NCBI RefSeq assembly: GCF_003071065.1
Contig: NZ_QCXX01000009.1
Coordinates: forward strand, 186,001-250,000
Length of the DNA: 64,000 bases
Source of the DNA: Sphingobacterium athyrii
Lineage (GTDB): Bacteria; Bacteroidota; Bacteroidia; Sphingobacteriales; Sphingobacteriaceae
Direction of reading: 5' to 3'
The position numbers and the translations under genes are program-made. The notes under the pieces were generated by a model that ran no database searches, was not told the DNA's origin, and was given only the letters and a program-made list of their open reading frames with translations. Position 1 is the stretch's first letter. Every line of letters starts with the position of its first letter. Below, piece after piece: positions 54,574 through 62,699 of the stretch.

Positions 54574-55656
54574 TCAGTTCCACTGTCTGTATTTTTTGGG
54601 GATTAAAGGAACTCCCTTAGGAAAATAGAGCCCATCGAAATCAAAATAAAAGAAAGTTCCGGTTTCGGAATGTCTGATTTGCAGAAGAGCTTCTAGATTT
54701 TTGGATGTACTGATATACCGGTAATCGAAGTGATCATTTCCTAGTACGGGAGCATTTCCCTGTTGGGTGTTAACTAATACCAGTTGTCCTGGATCGTCTG
54801 TTGCTGGTATTAAACTAAATTCATTGTTCAGTACAATTGTTCTGTTTTGAGGAATAAGTATTTGGTTTGCCATACCGGGAGGAGGTATCATACTGCCGCG
54901 TAGTTCAATTTTCTGGTTGAATAGTTTGGCAATTGCCTCATGCTCATAAACCGTAGTGCCTAACTTTTTAAAACTGGTATTGTAAACTTCAATGGTGTAA
55001 CTCGATTCGGGTATACCGTATTTCTGACCAAAAGTACGTTGGATTGCGGTTTTGCTTCCAAGCACAAATCCGATCAGGGTCAAAGGCGCATTTACGTTTA
55101 TTCCGTATACGAGATCAAAGCTTTCAAATTTGGGTAAGGAGTTTACTGGAGTAAAACCATCATTGGCGGCCAAAACATCGTAGGTTTCATCATCTTTTAG
55201 CGCCCAGAGATACTGTTTGTCATCCACACTTCCATTGTCCCAGGAATCATGATTTGGTTCGATTTTTTTGTATGATGTTGTAAGTTGTATCGGCGAACCT
55301 GCGGAATTTAAGAGAACAGAATTTCCGTTTACTTTAAAGTGATAATAACTGTCTTTGTTGATTCTTAAAAGACCACATGTTCGATCCAGACGTCCAACAA
55401 ACTGTTCTTCTCCAGAACGTGCATCAATGACCTGGTCTTCACCTTCATTTTTCGCTATGATATAACTTTGAAAATCTCCAACCACATCATAATTACCGGG
55501 GCCGTCCACAAAAGCATCGGGAGGGATAAGTTCCGTTCCCGAAACGTTCAATAAACCTAATTTACCTTCGAATTTGAAAGGAACAAACTGGGAATGCTCC
55601 TGAGCATAGGCACAGGAGAAAAATAAAAAAATACTAAAAGTGAAAATAAACTTCAT
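54574..55656 (-). CDS. Secreted WG-repeat-like protein
   Basis: The 360-residue protein has a signal peptide (FTFSIFLFFSCAYAQ). The start of the mature part, FVPFKFEGKLGLLNVSGTEL, resembles WG repeats (KxGLxNxxGxxxIPP), and a similar but weaker unit may follow. The rest is beta-rich without a known domain (KKIEPNHDSWDNGSVDDKQY). It is probably periplasmic or surface-associated. Neighbours are unrelated envelope genes. Function unknown. Confidence 0.65.
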   Translation of the reverse strand: MKFIFTFSIFLFFSCAYAQEHSQFVPFKFEGKLGLLNVSGTELIPPDAFVDGPGNYDVVGDFQSYIIAKNEGEDQVIDARSGEEQFVGRLDRTCGLLRINKDSYYHFKVNGNSVLLNSAGSPIQLTTSYKKIEPNHDSWDNGSVDDKQYLWALKDDETYDVLAANDGFTPVNSLPKFESFDLVYGINVNAPLTLIGFVLGSKTAIQRTFGQKYGIPESSYTIEVYNTSFKKLGTTVYEHEAIAKLFNQKIELRGSMIPPPGMANQILIPQNRTIVLNNEFSLIPATDDPGQLVLVNTQQGNAPVLGNDHFDYRYISTSKNLEALLQIRHSETGTFFYFDFDGLYFPKGVPLIPKKYRQWN

Positions 55657-55811
55657 TGTAAACTGACTTTTGACATTCGGCGTCGATCGTGCGCACTTTC
55701 AAATTTAAATTTACAAAAATAAATCTATTCAACTATTTAAGTTTTTTACTTATGTCGAATGTCGTTGAGATTAGCTTGCGCGGTAGTGACTGGTGTCACA
55801 CCACGCTACAT

Positions 55812-55991
55812 TTAATGTTCAAAAAGCCATTTTATTCCTACGACCAACATTACGATTACCGCGATGATGTATTTTACCTTAATCACTTGTTGTTTTCTGT
55901 ATGCAAGGTAAATTCCCAGTGCCATGATCAAGGCAATTGCAATAATTATCCATCCAAATGAGAAACTGTTTCCAAGTTGAATACTTATCAT
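55812..55991 (-). CDS. Small two-helix membrane protein, 59 residues
   Basis: On the minus strand ATG 55989-55991 opens a frame to TAA 55812-55814. The product begins MISIQLGNSFSFGWIIIAIA and has two membrane helices (about 13-29 and 41-56) linked by a basic loop YRKQQVIKVK, ending GIKWLFEH. This arrangement and the in-frame start make it more credible than the 90-codon plus-strand ORF across it. It lies 50 bp before the lipoprotein gene's stop on the same strand. Family not recognised. Confidence 0.6.
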   Translation of the reverse strand: MISIQLGNSFSFGWIIIAIALIMALGIYLAYRKQQVIKVKYIIAVIVMLVVGIKWLFEH

Positions 55992-56041
55992 ATTTTTATT
56001 CTTTTTAATAATGTGTTTGATCGGATTTGCGGGATCGTGCC

Positions 56042-56545
56042 TTAGTCTTTTTCAAATGTCACGTCCGTTATCTTGTAGTTGAAATTAGTTTTGTCGCGCT
56101 CAGCTTCAGGCTTTTCTAATTCATTATAATGTACGGTGCCGGTCATTTTAAACGTAGTATGTGTGTCGAGATTGGTTTTCTCCCCATTTTTATCAATCAC
56201 ATGGAAATTTTTGAGTGTATAGTTCTTTTGGTCCGCCGGAAGTTCAAATAGAACACTGTTGTTTTCTGTTCCAACCGGTAGTATCACGCTGAATGCTGTA
56301 AATTTTTCGGAGCTGATCGCATGTGGTTTTACAACAAAATTCATTGCCATTGTCTTTGATTTACCCGATGAAAAGGTAAAGGATGGAGCGTCGAACTCAC
56401 CAATGAGCTCAATAGTCTTGTTATGGTTGTCGTAGTTGGATTCCATTGCCTTAATTGTATCTACTGATGTACCATTGCATGATAATAAGGATGTTAAACT
56501 CAGAGGTGCAAGTAACAAGGCTGGAATTATTCTTTGTATTTTCAT
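56042..56545 (-). CDS. Lipoprotein, unknown
   Basis: The 167-residue product has a signal peptide with lipobox LLSC (cysteine about residue 23). The mature part contains IELIGEFDAPSFTFSSGKSK and FKMTGTVHYNELEKPEAERD, a beta-sandwich-like pattern as in OB-fold envelope proteins that bind small ligands. No family is firmly recognised. It is upstream of the 59-residue membrane protein on the same strand, so the two may be co-transcribed. Confidence 0.6.
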   Translation of the reverse strand: MKIQRIIPALLLAPLSLTSLLSCNGTSVDTIKAMESNYDNHNKTIELIGEFDAPSFTFSSGKSKTMAMNFVVKPHAISSEKFTAFSVILPVGTENNSVLFELPADQKNYTLKNFHVIDKNGEKTNLDTHTTFKMTGTVHYNELEKPEAERDKTNFNYKITDVTFEKD

Positions 56546-56809
56546 AGAATTATGTTTTTATTGATTTTGATTAGTTTATACTCAATATAATTTTATCCGC
56601 GTTTTTTTGTTCTTATTTTTCATAAAAGTACAATAGAATCTGTGGCCTTTTATAGCTGGATTTAAATCCGTTGTGAATAAATTTAAATCCGTAAGCTCTT
56701 TTGCTTTTTTTGTTTTTGGCGGGATCAGTTTCCTGTGGTAGCTTGGGCCGTCCGCCCAGGTTTTTAGAAAATGGTGTGGAGTAATTTGAACGGGATCCTG
56801 TGTTTTTTG

Positions 56810-57307
56810 TTAATCTTTAGACCTGAAAAAAATCAGGCTCATGATTAGAGAAACTAAAGTGATAAAGGAGAATACGGTTCGTATATTGTTCCAGAATACC
56901 CAAGGATCTTCAATGAGAAGGCGTATCCGATGTATCGCATCCGATGAAGCTGTTGAAATATCGAACGAATCCAGTTGGTTGTTTAGGGGAACGTTCTTGG
57001 TGCCGGTAATCATAAGTACACCGATAATATAACTTAAGCATGCGGTCAAAATCAAATAAAATTTCGGCGATGACAGGTCAAAATACAATACTGACGAAAC
57101 AATTAATAACAATGGCGCTCCCAGAAAGCAGCTGTAAAATACAGGATTTAAGATTTCTCTGTTGATGTTTTGCATCGCCATCAAGTAGGACTTATCATTC
57201 AATTTATGAAGCCCTAGATTGACAGAGAATGTATAGGCGAAAAATAGGCCTGATATTAATGCAGAACAAGTTGCTGTTGCTGCTAAAATGATTTCATGTA
57301 GTTTCAT
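56810..57307 (-). CDS. DUF1772 (anthrone oxygenase-like) membrane protein
   Basis: The 165-residue protein has four membrane helices and the DUF1772 plan: GLFFAYTFSVNLGLHKLND near the N-terminus, MQNINREILNPVFYSCFLGA, and TKNVPLNNQLDSFD before the last helix. The family includes fungal anthrone oxygenases, but bacterial members have no proven role. It lies about 90 bp after the AraC gene on the same strand and may be its target. Confidence 0.78.
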   Translation of the reverse strand: MKLHEIILAATATCSALISGLFFAYTFSVNLGLHKLNDKSYLMAMQNINREILNPVFYSCFLGAPLLLIVSSVLYFDLSSPKFYLILTACLSYIIGVLMITGTKNVPLNNQLDSFDISTASSDAIHRIRLLIEDPWVFWNNIRTVFSFITLVSLIMSLIFFRSKD

Positions 57308-57400
57308 TGCTTTTGAATTTAAATAGATAACGATTTTTTAGTTTTCTCTACGTAAAATTCGGCATCAATAAGCTTTCAGAATAGAATAAAAACGACAATT

Positions 57401-58174
57401 CTAGATTTTGCCAAACGTGTTAGGAGTTACTCCTGTAAAGGCTTTGAATACCCGGATAAAGTGTGATTGGTCGGCGTATCCATTCGTATAAACGATATCA
57501 TTTATCTTGCTGAAATCTTTTGTCTCCAGTTGGTTGAGTGAAGACTGAAATTGGACTATTTTCGCAAATTGCTTCGCGGAGATCCCCGTTTCTTTGAGAA
57601 ATCTTCGTTCGAGTGTTCGAATGTTCAACTTTTCTTTTTCAGCGATTTCTTTGATAGGAATTATCCCTCTGCTGTCAATGATGTATTGGATTACTTCTCT
57701 TACCTGGAAATCAAGTTTGTTCCTTTTCTGTTCAAAATAATCGAGCAGTAAGTTTATGGTAATCCTGATCTTTCCCTCCATAGCTGAGGTCAATAGGATT
57801 TCTGAAATGATCTTATTGATATCATTTTTGGGCCCATTAGTTAGATAATGGCAGCTGTCATTGATATCTTGGGGATTGATTCCCCAAAAAGCTCGTAAAA
57901 CAAATGGATAAAATTGAAAAATAATGATTTGAAAATGACCGTTCACGTGGATGGAGATGGGCTTGATCGTTTGGCCATATAAAAAGATTGTTGGCATTTT
58001 TTTTCCATGCGGCTGTATGGTTAAACCATTTTCGGTTTGATGGAATAGAAGTCCGGGGTATCCATCCGCAAAGAACGGCAGGACGGTTTCTGGGGTATCT
58101 TTGTTTTCGAATACGAGAATATTTTTGACAAACAAGGCAATGGATTGATCTGGAATAATATTTTGGATATCCAT
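57401..58174 (-). CDS. AraC-family transcriptional regulator
   Basis: The 257-residue regulator has an N-terminal DUF6597-like domain (VLPFFADGYPGLLFHQ) and an AraC double HTH near the C-terminus: PIKEIAEKEKLNIRTLERRF and VYTNGYADQSHFIRVFKAFT, ending GVTPNTFGK. It probably acts on the DUF1772 gene downstream. No autoregulatory site was apparent. Confidence 0.88.
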   Translation of the reverse strand: MDIQNIIPDQSIALFVKNILVFENKDTPETVLPFFADGYPGLLFHQTENGLTIQPHGKKMPTIFLYGQTIKPISIHVNGHFQIIIFQFYPFVLRAFWGINPQDINDSCHYLTNGPKNDINKIISEILLTSAMEGKIRITINLLLDYFEQKRNKLDFQVREVIQYIIDSRGIIPIKEIAEKEKLNIRTLERRFLKETGISAKQFAKIVQFQSSLNQLETKDFSKINDIVYTNGYADQSHFIRVFKAFTGVTPNTFGKI

Positions 58175-58272
58175 CGTGACAACTGTTTCTGTATGAGATT
58201 TTAAATAGGCTTAAATATAAAGAGATTTTTACTGATCTGGTAATCCTGGTTAGGTGCTGACCAAAAATAACA

Positions 58273-59358
58273 CTACAAAAGATTCAATGTTTTTACAAGT
58301 TCCCTTGCTGCTGCGCTTCCCGCGCGGTTGGCTCCGATCGTGGAGGCCGAAGGACCATAACCAACCAAATGAATTCGAGGCTCCTTAGCAACCATTGTCG
58401 CAAGGCGACCGTTCATTAAGATGCCCCCATTTTCTTCTTTAGGTAATACTGCGTCCAAATGTTTCAATGAACTTTTAAATCCGGTGTTCCATAAGATAAT
58501 ATCAGCCCTTTCTTCTCGGCCGTCTTCCCATTTTACGCCAGTCGCTGTAATTTCGCTAAACATAGGAAATCTCGTGAGTACACCTCGTTTTTCCATCGCT
58601 TGAATTTCGGTGGAATAGGGAAGGCCCGTGACCGACACGACCGACAACGGCGGCAATCCCTGTCTGACCCGTTCTTCGACCATCGCCACAGCATTGTGAC
58701 CGGCCATATCATCAAAAGGTCCTTCACGGAACAGAGGCGGTCGTCGGGTGACCCACGTTGTGGTTGTCACTGCTGAAATCTGATCCAGCAACTGGATGGC
58801 CGATATTCCGCCGCCGACAATGATAACGTGTTTATTTCGAAAATAGTCCGTTGTTTTGAAGTCTTTTGTATGCAATTGTTCCCCTTGAAATAAATCTGCT
58901 CCGGGATAATATGGAATATAAGGGTTCTCCCAGGTACCTGTGGCATTGATAATGCCTTCCGCGGAAAATAGGGTCTCCGCAGTGTCTATGTGAAAACGTT
59001 GCCCATGTAGGGAGACCCGATCCACTTTGACTGGACGATATACCTGTAACCCAAACCTCTTTTGATAGCGATCGAAGTAATTTGGAACAGCAATATTTGC
59101 CTGTACTTCAGTCTCCTTGTTTGTCAATGTTTCCTCAAAAGACATGCCCGGCAAGTCATGGATTTTGTTTACTGTGCTTAGCGTCAGCGAAGACCATCGA
59201 AACTGCCAGGCTCCGCCGGGGGAAGGGGCTTCATCCAGAATAATGAAGTCACGATTAATTTCCAATCCCAGTTTCTTCAGATGGTAAGCTGAAGAAAGAC
59301 CGGCTTGGCCAGCACCAATTACTGCGATTTTGGTTTTGTAACGAATGTTATTTATCAT
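58273..59358 (-). CDS. Flavin-containing monooxygenase-like oxidoreductase
   Basis: The 361-residue protein has two dinucleotide loops: IAVIGAGQAGLSSAYHLKKL (about 11-30, FAD) and HVIIVGGGISAIQLLDQIS (about 172-190, NADPH). PSPGGAWQFRWSSLTLSTVN resembles the CzcO/FMO group. The C-terminal VGYGPSASTIGANRAG completes the FAD site. These enzymes oxygenate soft nucleophiles or ketones. It begins 13 bp after the luciferase-like gene, so both are one transcript and may act on the same substrate. Confidence 0.85.
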   Translation of the reverse strand: MINNIRYKTKIAVIGAGQAGLSSAYHLKKLGLEINRDFIILDEAPSPGGAWQFRWSSLTLSTVNKIHDLPGMSFEETLTNKETEVQANIAVPNYFDRYQKRFGLQVYRPVKVDRVSLHGQRFHIDTAETLFSAEGIINATGTWENPYIPYYPGADLFQGEQLHTKDFKTTDYFRNKHVIIVGGGISAIQLLDQISAVTTTTWVTRRPPLFREGPFDDMAGHNAVAMVEERVRQGLPPLSVVSVTGLPYSTEIQAMEKRGVLTRFPMFSEITATGVKWEDGREERADIILWNTGFKSSLKHLDAVLPKEENGGILMNGRLATMVAKEPRIHLVGYGPSASTIGANRAGSAAARELVKTLNLL

Positions 59359-59371
59359 TTATAGGAGATCG

Positions 59372-60394
59372 CTAACGCCAGCCTAATTCAGGTGCGACAT
59401 GTTCTAAAATAGCGGAAAGCACATGGACATTGTAATCCACACCTAAGGTGTTTGGAATTGTTAAGAGAACGGTGTCTGCTTCTTGGATGGCCTCGTCCTG
59501 AGCCAGTTCTTTGACAAGTTGATCAGGCTCGGCGGCATAACTGCGGCCAAAAATAGCACGTTTGTCCGCTTCTATAAAGCCAATCTTATCGGCCCGATCC
59601 GACTCCTGCCCAAAATAATACTGGTCTAAGTCATCTACCAACGCAAAAATTGACCGGCTCACGGAAACTCTAGGCTCTCCGGGATGCCCGGCCTCTTTCC
59701 ACGCTGCTTTATATAAACGTATCTGTTCAGCCTGTTGTATATGAAAAGGTTTTCCATTTTCATCATATTTCAATGTCGAACTTTGTAAATGCATTCTGTT
59801 GTGAGCCGCCCATACTGCTGTAGCATTCGATGCCGCTCCCCACCAGATGCGGTCACGTAATCCCGCAGCGTGTGGCTCTAGTCTGAGCAGGCCCGGAGGG
59901 TTCGGGAACATCGGGTAAGGATTGGGCTCGGCAAAACCTTTCCCTTTAAGTTTTTCCAGAAATTCCAGTGCCTTCCTGCGTCCCATATCAGCATCAGTTT
60001 CCCCTTCAACGAGCTCGTAACCAAAATAGCGCCAACCGTCTATCACCTGTTCGGGTGAACCCCTACTAATTCCTAATTGTAACCGACCTTCCGAAATTAA
60101 ATCTGCTGCTCCCGCATCTTCCACCATGTATAGTGGGTTTTCGTAGCGCATATCAATTACTCCGGTACCTATTTCAATCGTACGGGTCTTGGCGCCAATG
60201 GCAGACAGTAAGGGAAAAGGAGATGCCAGCTGGTTCGCAAAGTGATGGACTCGAAAGTAGGCTCCGTCTATGCCTATTTCTTCTGCTGCTACGGCCAGAT
60301 CGATGGACTGAAGCAAGGTGTCACTTGCTGTCTGCGTACTGTAAGCCGGATGTTTGGACCAATGTCCAAAAGATAAAAATCCTATTTTCTTCAT
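59372..60394 (-). CDS. LLM-class flavin-dependent oxidoreductase
   Basis: The 340-residue protein has the luciferase-like (beta/alpha)8 barrel marks: GIDGAYFRVHHFANQLASPF, IEIGTGVIDMRYENPLYMVE, and GRLQLGISRGSPEQVIDGW. These enzymes use FMNH2, supplied by a reductase, to oxygenate or reduce small molecules. Typical length. It is first of a two-gene minus-strand unit with the FMO-like gene; together they suggest catabolism of an organosulfur or ketone compound, which is inference. Confidence 0.87.
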   Translation of the reverse strand: MKKIGFLSFGHWSKHPAYSTQTASDTLLQSIDLAVAAEEIGIDGAYFRVHHFANQLASPFPLLSAIGAKTRTIEIGTGVIDMRYENPLYMVEDAGAADLISEGRLQLGISRGSPEQVIDGWRYFGYELVEGETDADMGRRKALEFLEKLKGKGFAEPNPYPMFPNPPGLLRLEPHAAGLRDRIWWGAASNATAVWAAHNRMHLQSSTLKYDENGKPFHIQQAEQIRLYKAAWKEAGHPGEPRVSVSRSIFALVDDLDQYYFGQESDRADKIGFIEADKRAIFGRSYAAEPDQLVKELAQDEAIQEADTVLLTIPNTLGVDYNVHVLSAILEHVAPELGWR

Positions 60395-60500
60395 TCGTCG
60401 AGATGGGATTTGATGTTTATCAAATTTAATAAATCTACACTGATCTGTGAGCTGGGGTTTGTCCTATGGATGTCAATAAAATCTGCAACTGGAAGAACTA

Positions 60501-60530
60501 TCCCTTAATTGCCATTTGGCAATTAAGGGA
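60501..60530. repeat. Perfect 14-bp inverted repeat
   Basis: TCCCTTAATTGCCA (60501-60514) and TGGCAATTAAGGGA (60517-60530) with a 2-base centre. It precedes a -7-like TAATTTTG (60545-60552) and the HD-protein stub, so it is an operator candidate; no T-run follows. Confidence 0.7.
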
Positions 60531-60581
60531 GCTTATAAATGTACTAATTTTGTATATGGCTTACCTGATAATAGAATAGCT

Positions 60582-60647
60582 ATGACACCTGAGAAATTAT
60601 TAAGACAGATTGATTTTATCAAGGAGATTGATAAACTGAAATACATT
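60582..60647 (+). pseudogene. 5' stub of an HD-domain phosphohydrolase gene
   Basis: From ATG 60582 the first 22 codons read MTPEKLLRQIDFIKEIDKLK then YI, which is the usual N-terminus of YfbR-like HD_3 phosphohydrolases. After that the frame runs into the 3' end of the leftward cytolysin-like gene and loses all similarity; no HD motif follows. A promoter-like TAATTTTG and a palindrome are retained upstream. The gene seems to have been cut at about 60648 by the rearrangement that placed the neighbour there. Confidence 0.6.
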
Positions 60648-60649
60648 CC

Positions 60650-61684
60650 CTATTTACTTGTTTTCTTTACCTGTAAATCAAAAGTATTGGTATACCCCAA
60701 AATTTCGCCCGTGGTGATATGCATGGCAAGATAACTAAGCGGGTAAGTGAAATTATCAGAATTGCTTTCCATTCGAAGGTTTAACGCTGAAATTGTATTT
60801 TTGATCTCCTGAAAATTGACAGCATGACGAATAAAGGTATCCCTACTTCCATCTCGATAGTATACAAGTAGTTTTGTTGCACTGAGAACTTGCTCATCCA
60901 TATTATCCAATGAATTTCCTTCTAACAATTTATCAATAGCTCTATTCATGTCAGGTCTTGTGAAATCGCCTTCCGCTGCGATGACCAGTTGATAGCCATA
61001 ATTGACGGATAGAATAAAATAGGGTGAATAACCCAATTTCTTGAGATTATTCAGGTCTGACTCCCCGTAATTTGAGAAATAATCAACTTGATCGGTATCC
61101 AAGGTTAATCTCCTCACCAATGTGTGTCTGAAAGTACTGTGAGTCTTTTGGACCGTTGTCGAATCACTATGCCTGACAAGATTGAGCACTTTTTCAATAT
61201 CCCTATTTCGAGGGATATATAATTGTATCTCAGCATAATCTGAAAAATCTCTTGAATTCATTTCTAATGATCCCGAGAGGTTAGTGTTCTTGAATAAATT
61301 AGCATAATTCAATATGTTCACATAGGACGGTAAAAAATGGCCAATTTCCTCTTTTGCTGAATTCGCCATGACATAAATAGGAAAGTTTTTTGCTTTGGAC
61401 TGAATGTTTTCCAAATGCAAACCCTTTGTTGTGTCCTTAAGGTTCCAAAGGCTCCCTAAAAAGAGTTGTTGATCCACTGTTTCATCTACAAAGTGCTCTT
61501 TGACCATAAAACTCACTGATTTGCGTTCAAAGACTGAGTCCTTAGGTTTGGGAACAATAACCTTCGTTGTGTCTATTGGCGTGGGCGGCTCTATTTCTGG
61601 TTTGATCACAGGATCTTTTGTGCAACTTGAAATTAAGCCCAGTCCAAATACGAATAAAAGTAGTGTCCAATTTTTTAGAAGCAT
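60650..61684 (-). CDS. Cytolysin-like (CDC-family D1-D3) lipoprotein lacking domain 4
   Basis: The 344-residue protein has a lipobox ISSC (cysteine 21) and a proline-rich linker (about 28-50). By eye, residues about 75-338 follow perfringolysin O domains 1-3: LFLGSLWNL, LDTDQVDYF, DLNNLKKLGYSPYFILSVNY (cf. LMVSNVAYGR), IRHAVNFQEIKNTI and FTYPLSYLAMHITTGEI (cf. YPISYTSVFLKDN). It stops where the membrane-binding domain 4 with its Trp-rich loop would begin. Short CDC-like proteins of this kind occur in Bacteroidota and form pores with a long partner. No partner is in the window. The assignment is from memory and needs a profile search. Confidence 0.68.
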   Translation of the reverse strand: MLLKNWTLLLFVFGLGLISSCTKDPVIKPEIEPPTPIDTTKVIVPKPKDSVFERKSVSFMVKEHFVDETVDQQLFLGSLWNLKDTTKGLHLENIQSKAKNFPIYVMANSAKEEIGHFLPSYVNILNYANLFKNTNLSGSLEMNSRDFSDYAEIQLYIPRNRDIEKVLNLVRHSDSTTVQKTHSTFRHTLVRRLTLDTDQVDYFSNYGESDLNNLKKLGYSPYFILSVNYGYQLVIAAEGDFTRPDMNRAIDKLLEGNSLDNMDEQVLSATKLLVYYRDGSRDTFIRHAVNFQEIKNTISALNLRMESNSDNFTYPLSYLAMHITTGEILGYTNTFDLQVKKTSK

Positions 61685-61968
61685 TTTTTAATTTATTAGT
61701 TATATAAACAAATATGCTTATAAAATATGTAAATGTTTTTGTTTATTTAAAAATTACACATTTGTGTTTAATTTTTCTATTTTAAATTAGTTTGTGGCTT
61801 TTGCCGAAACCTGATGAAGGTGCTATTCATATTTTATTTTTATTTAAACGAATATTAAATCAACTGCTGCGAATTGTAAATGTAAAGTGATCGTAGAAAT
61901 GGTATTGTATACATTTGTCTCAAGATAAGTGTAAAAGTAGTATAGTAGTACATCTAAAAACCAATATA

Positions 61969-62631
61969 ATGGATACAGCGCAACTTAGCAAATTTGAGCA
62001 CGACAGCACAATTATCGAGAAGTATGTAAAAAGTTCAGCGTTTGGAAGGAATAAAGTCGTTTATGTACCATTTGTGATCGGTATAGGCTTGCTCTGTTTT
62101 CTGGCATTGGCGATTTTTGGAGGATTGATCGAAACGATTGGTATCGGTGTTATTACTTTGTTGTCTGCGATTGTTGTTGTCTGTTTTATTTTGGTTGCGG
62201 TCATTAATCGTTCTGCAGGTAAAAAGCTTTCTCAGGAAACGCAGATAGCACCTGTCTGTATTGCAAAGAAGGTTTATGGAAATGATATGCAAAATATTTA
62301 CTATTGTATTTATAGTACTGGTGAAAAGAGGCATGACGGAGTGTTTATAGATACAATTGCCGAAAAAATTTTCGCTATCCCCGGAAATACCGATGATAAA
62401 ATAGAAAGAGACCTTTTAGAACTATTTAAGATCGATTTTGCCAACCCCGGAGAATTTGCCAAGAAACTTCCCTTAGCGTTTACCAATGGGGTCGAAGTAT
62501 GGAGACGACAATTTGCGCTGGGTGCATTATCCAAAGATGCACAGCGACAAATAGAAGGTAACGCCGGGCAGTTTGCTGTGGTGGCGATCAGATCAGAAAA
62601 CCCACGCATATTAACAGAACAGTTTTCTTAA
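61969..62631 (+). CDS. Membrane protein of unknown function
   Basis: From the ATG at 61969 (MDTAQLSKFEHDSTIIEKYV) the protein has 220 residues; an earlier in-frame start at 61915 is less protein-like. Two close membrane helices (about 35-57 and 60-82) are followed by a cytoplasmic or periplasmic domain with VCIAKKVYGNDMQNIYYCIY and LPLAFTNGVEVWRRQFALGA. No family recognised. A TACATTTG box at 61910-61917 may be its promoter. A terminator follows the gene. Confidence 0.6.
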   Translation: MDTAQLSKFEHDSTIIEKYVKSSAFGRNKVVYVPFVIGIGLLCFLALAIFGGLIETIGIGVITLLSAIVVVCFILVAVINRSAGKKLSQETQIAPVCIAKKVYGNDMQNIYYCIYSTGEKRHDGVFIDTIAEKIFAIPGNTDDKIERDLLELFKIDFANPGEFAKKLPLAFTNGVEVWRRQFALGALSKDAQRQIEGNAGQFAVVAIRSENPRILTEQFS

Positions 62632-62658
62632 GAAGCCATTTAAATCAATATACTAACG

Positions 62659-62691
62659 AAGCCACATTTTTTCTAATGTGGCTTTTATTTT
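62659..62691 (+). terminator. Intrinsic terminator
   Basis: AAGCCACATT (62659-62668) pairs with AATGTGGCTT (62675-62684) and is followed by a T-rich run. Confidence 0.9.
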
Positions 62692-62699
62692 TACTGAGA

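Noticed and set aside
55689..55961. 90-codon plus-strand ORF
   Set aside because: Lies antisense to a better-supported 59-residue two-helix protein and is Cys/His-rich without a pattern.
9410..60530. CRISPR arrays
   Set aside because: No regularly spaced direct repeats of 24-40 bp with unique spacers were seen; the repeats present are palindromic clusters without spacers, and there are no cas genes.
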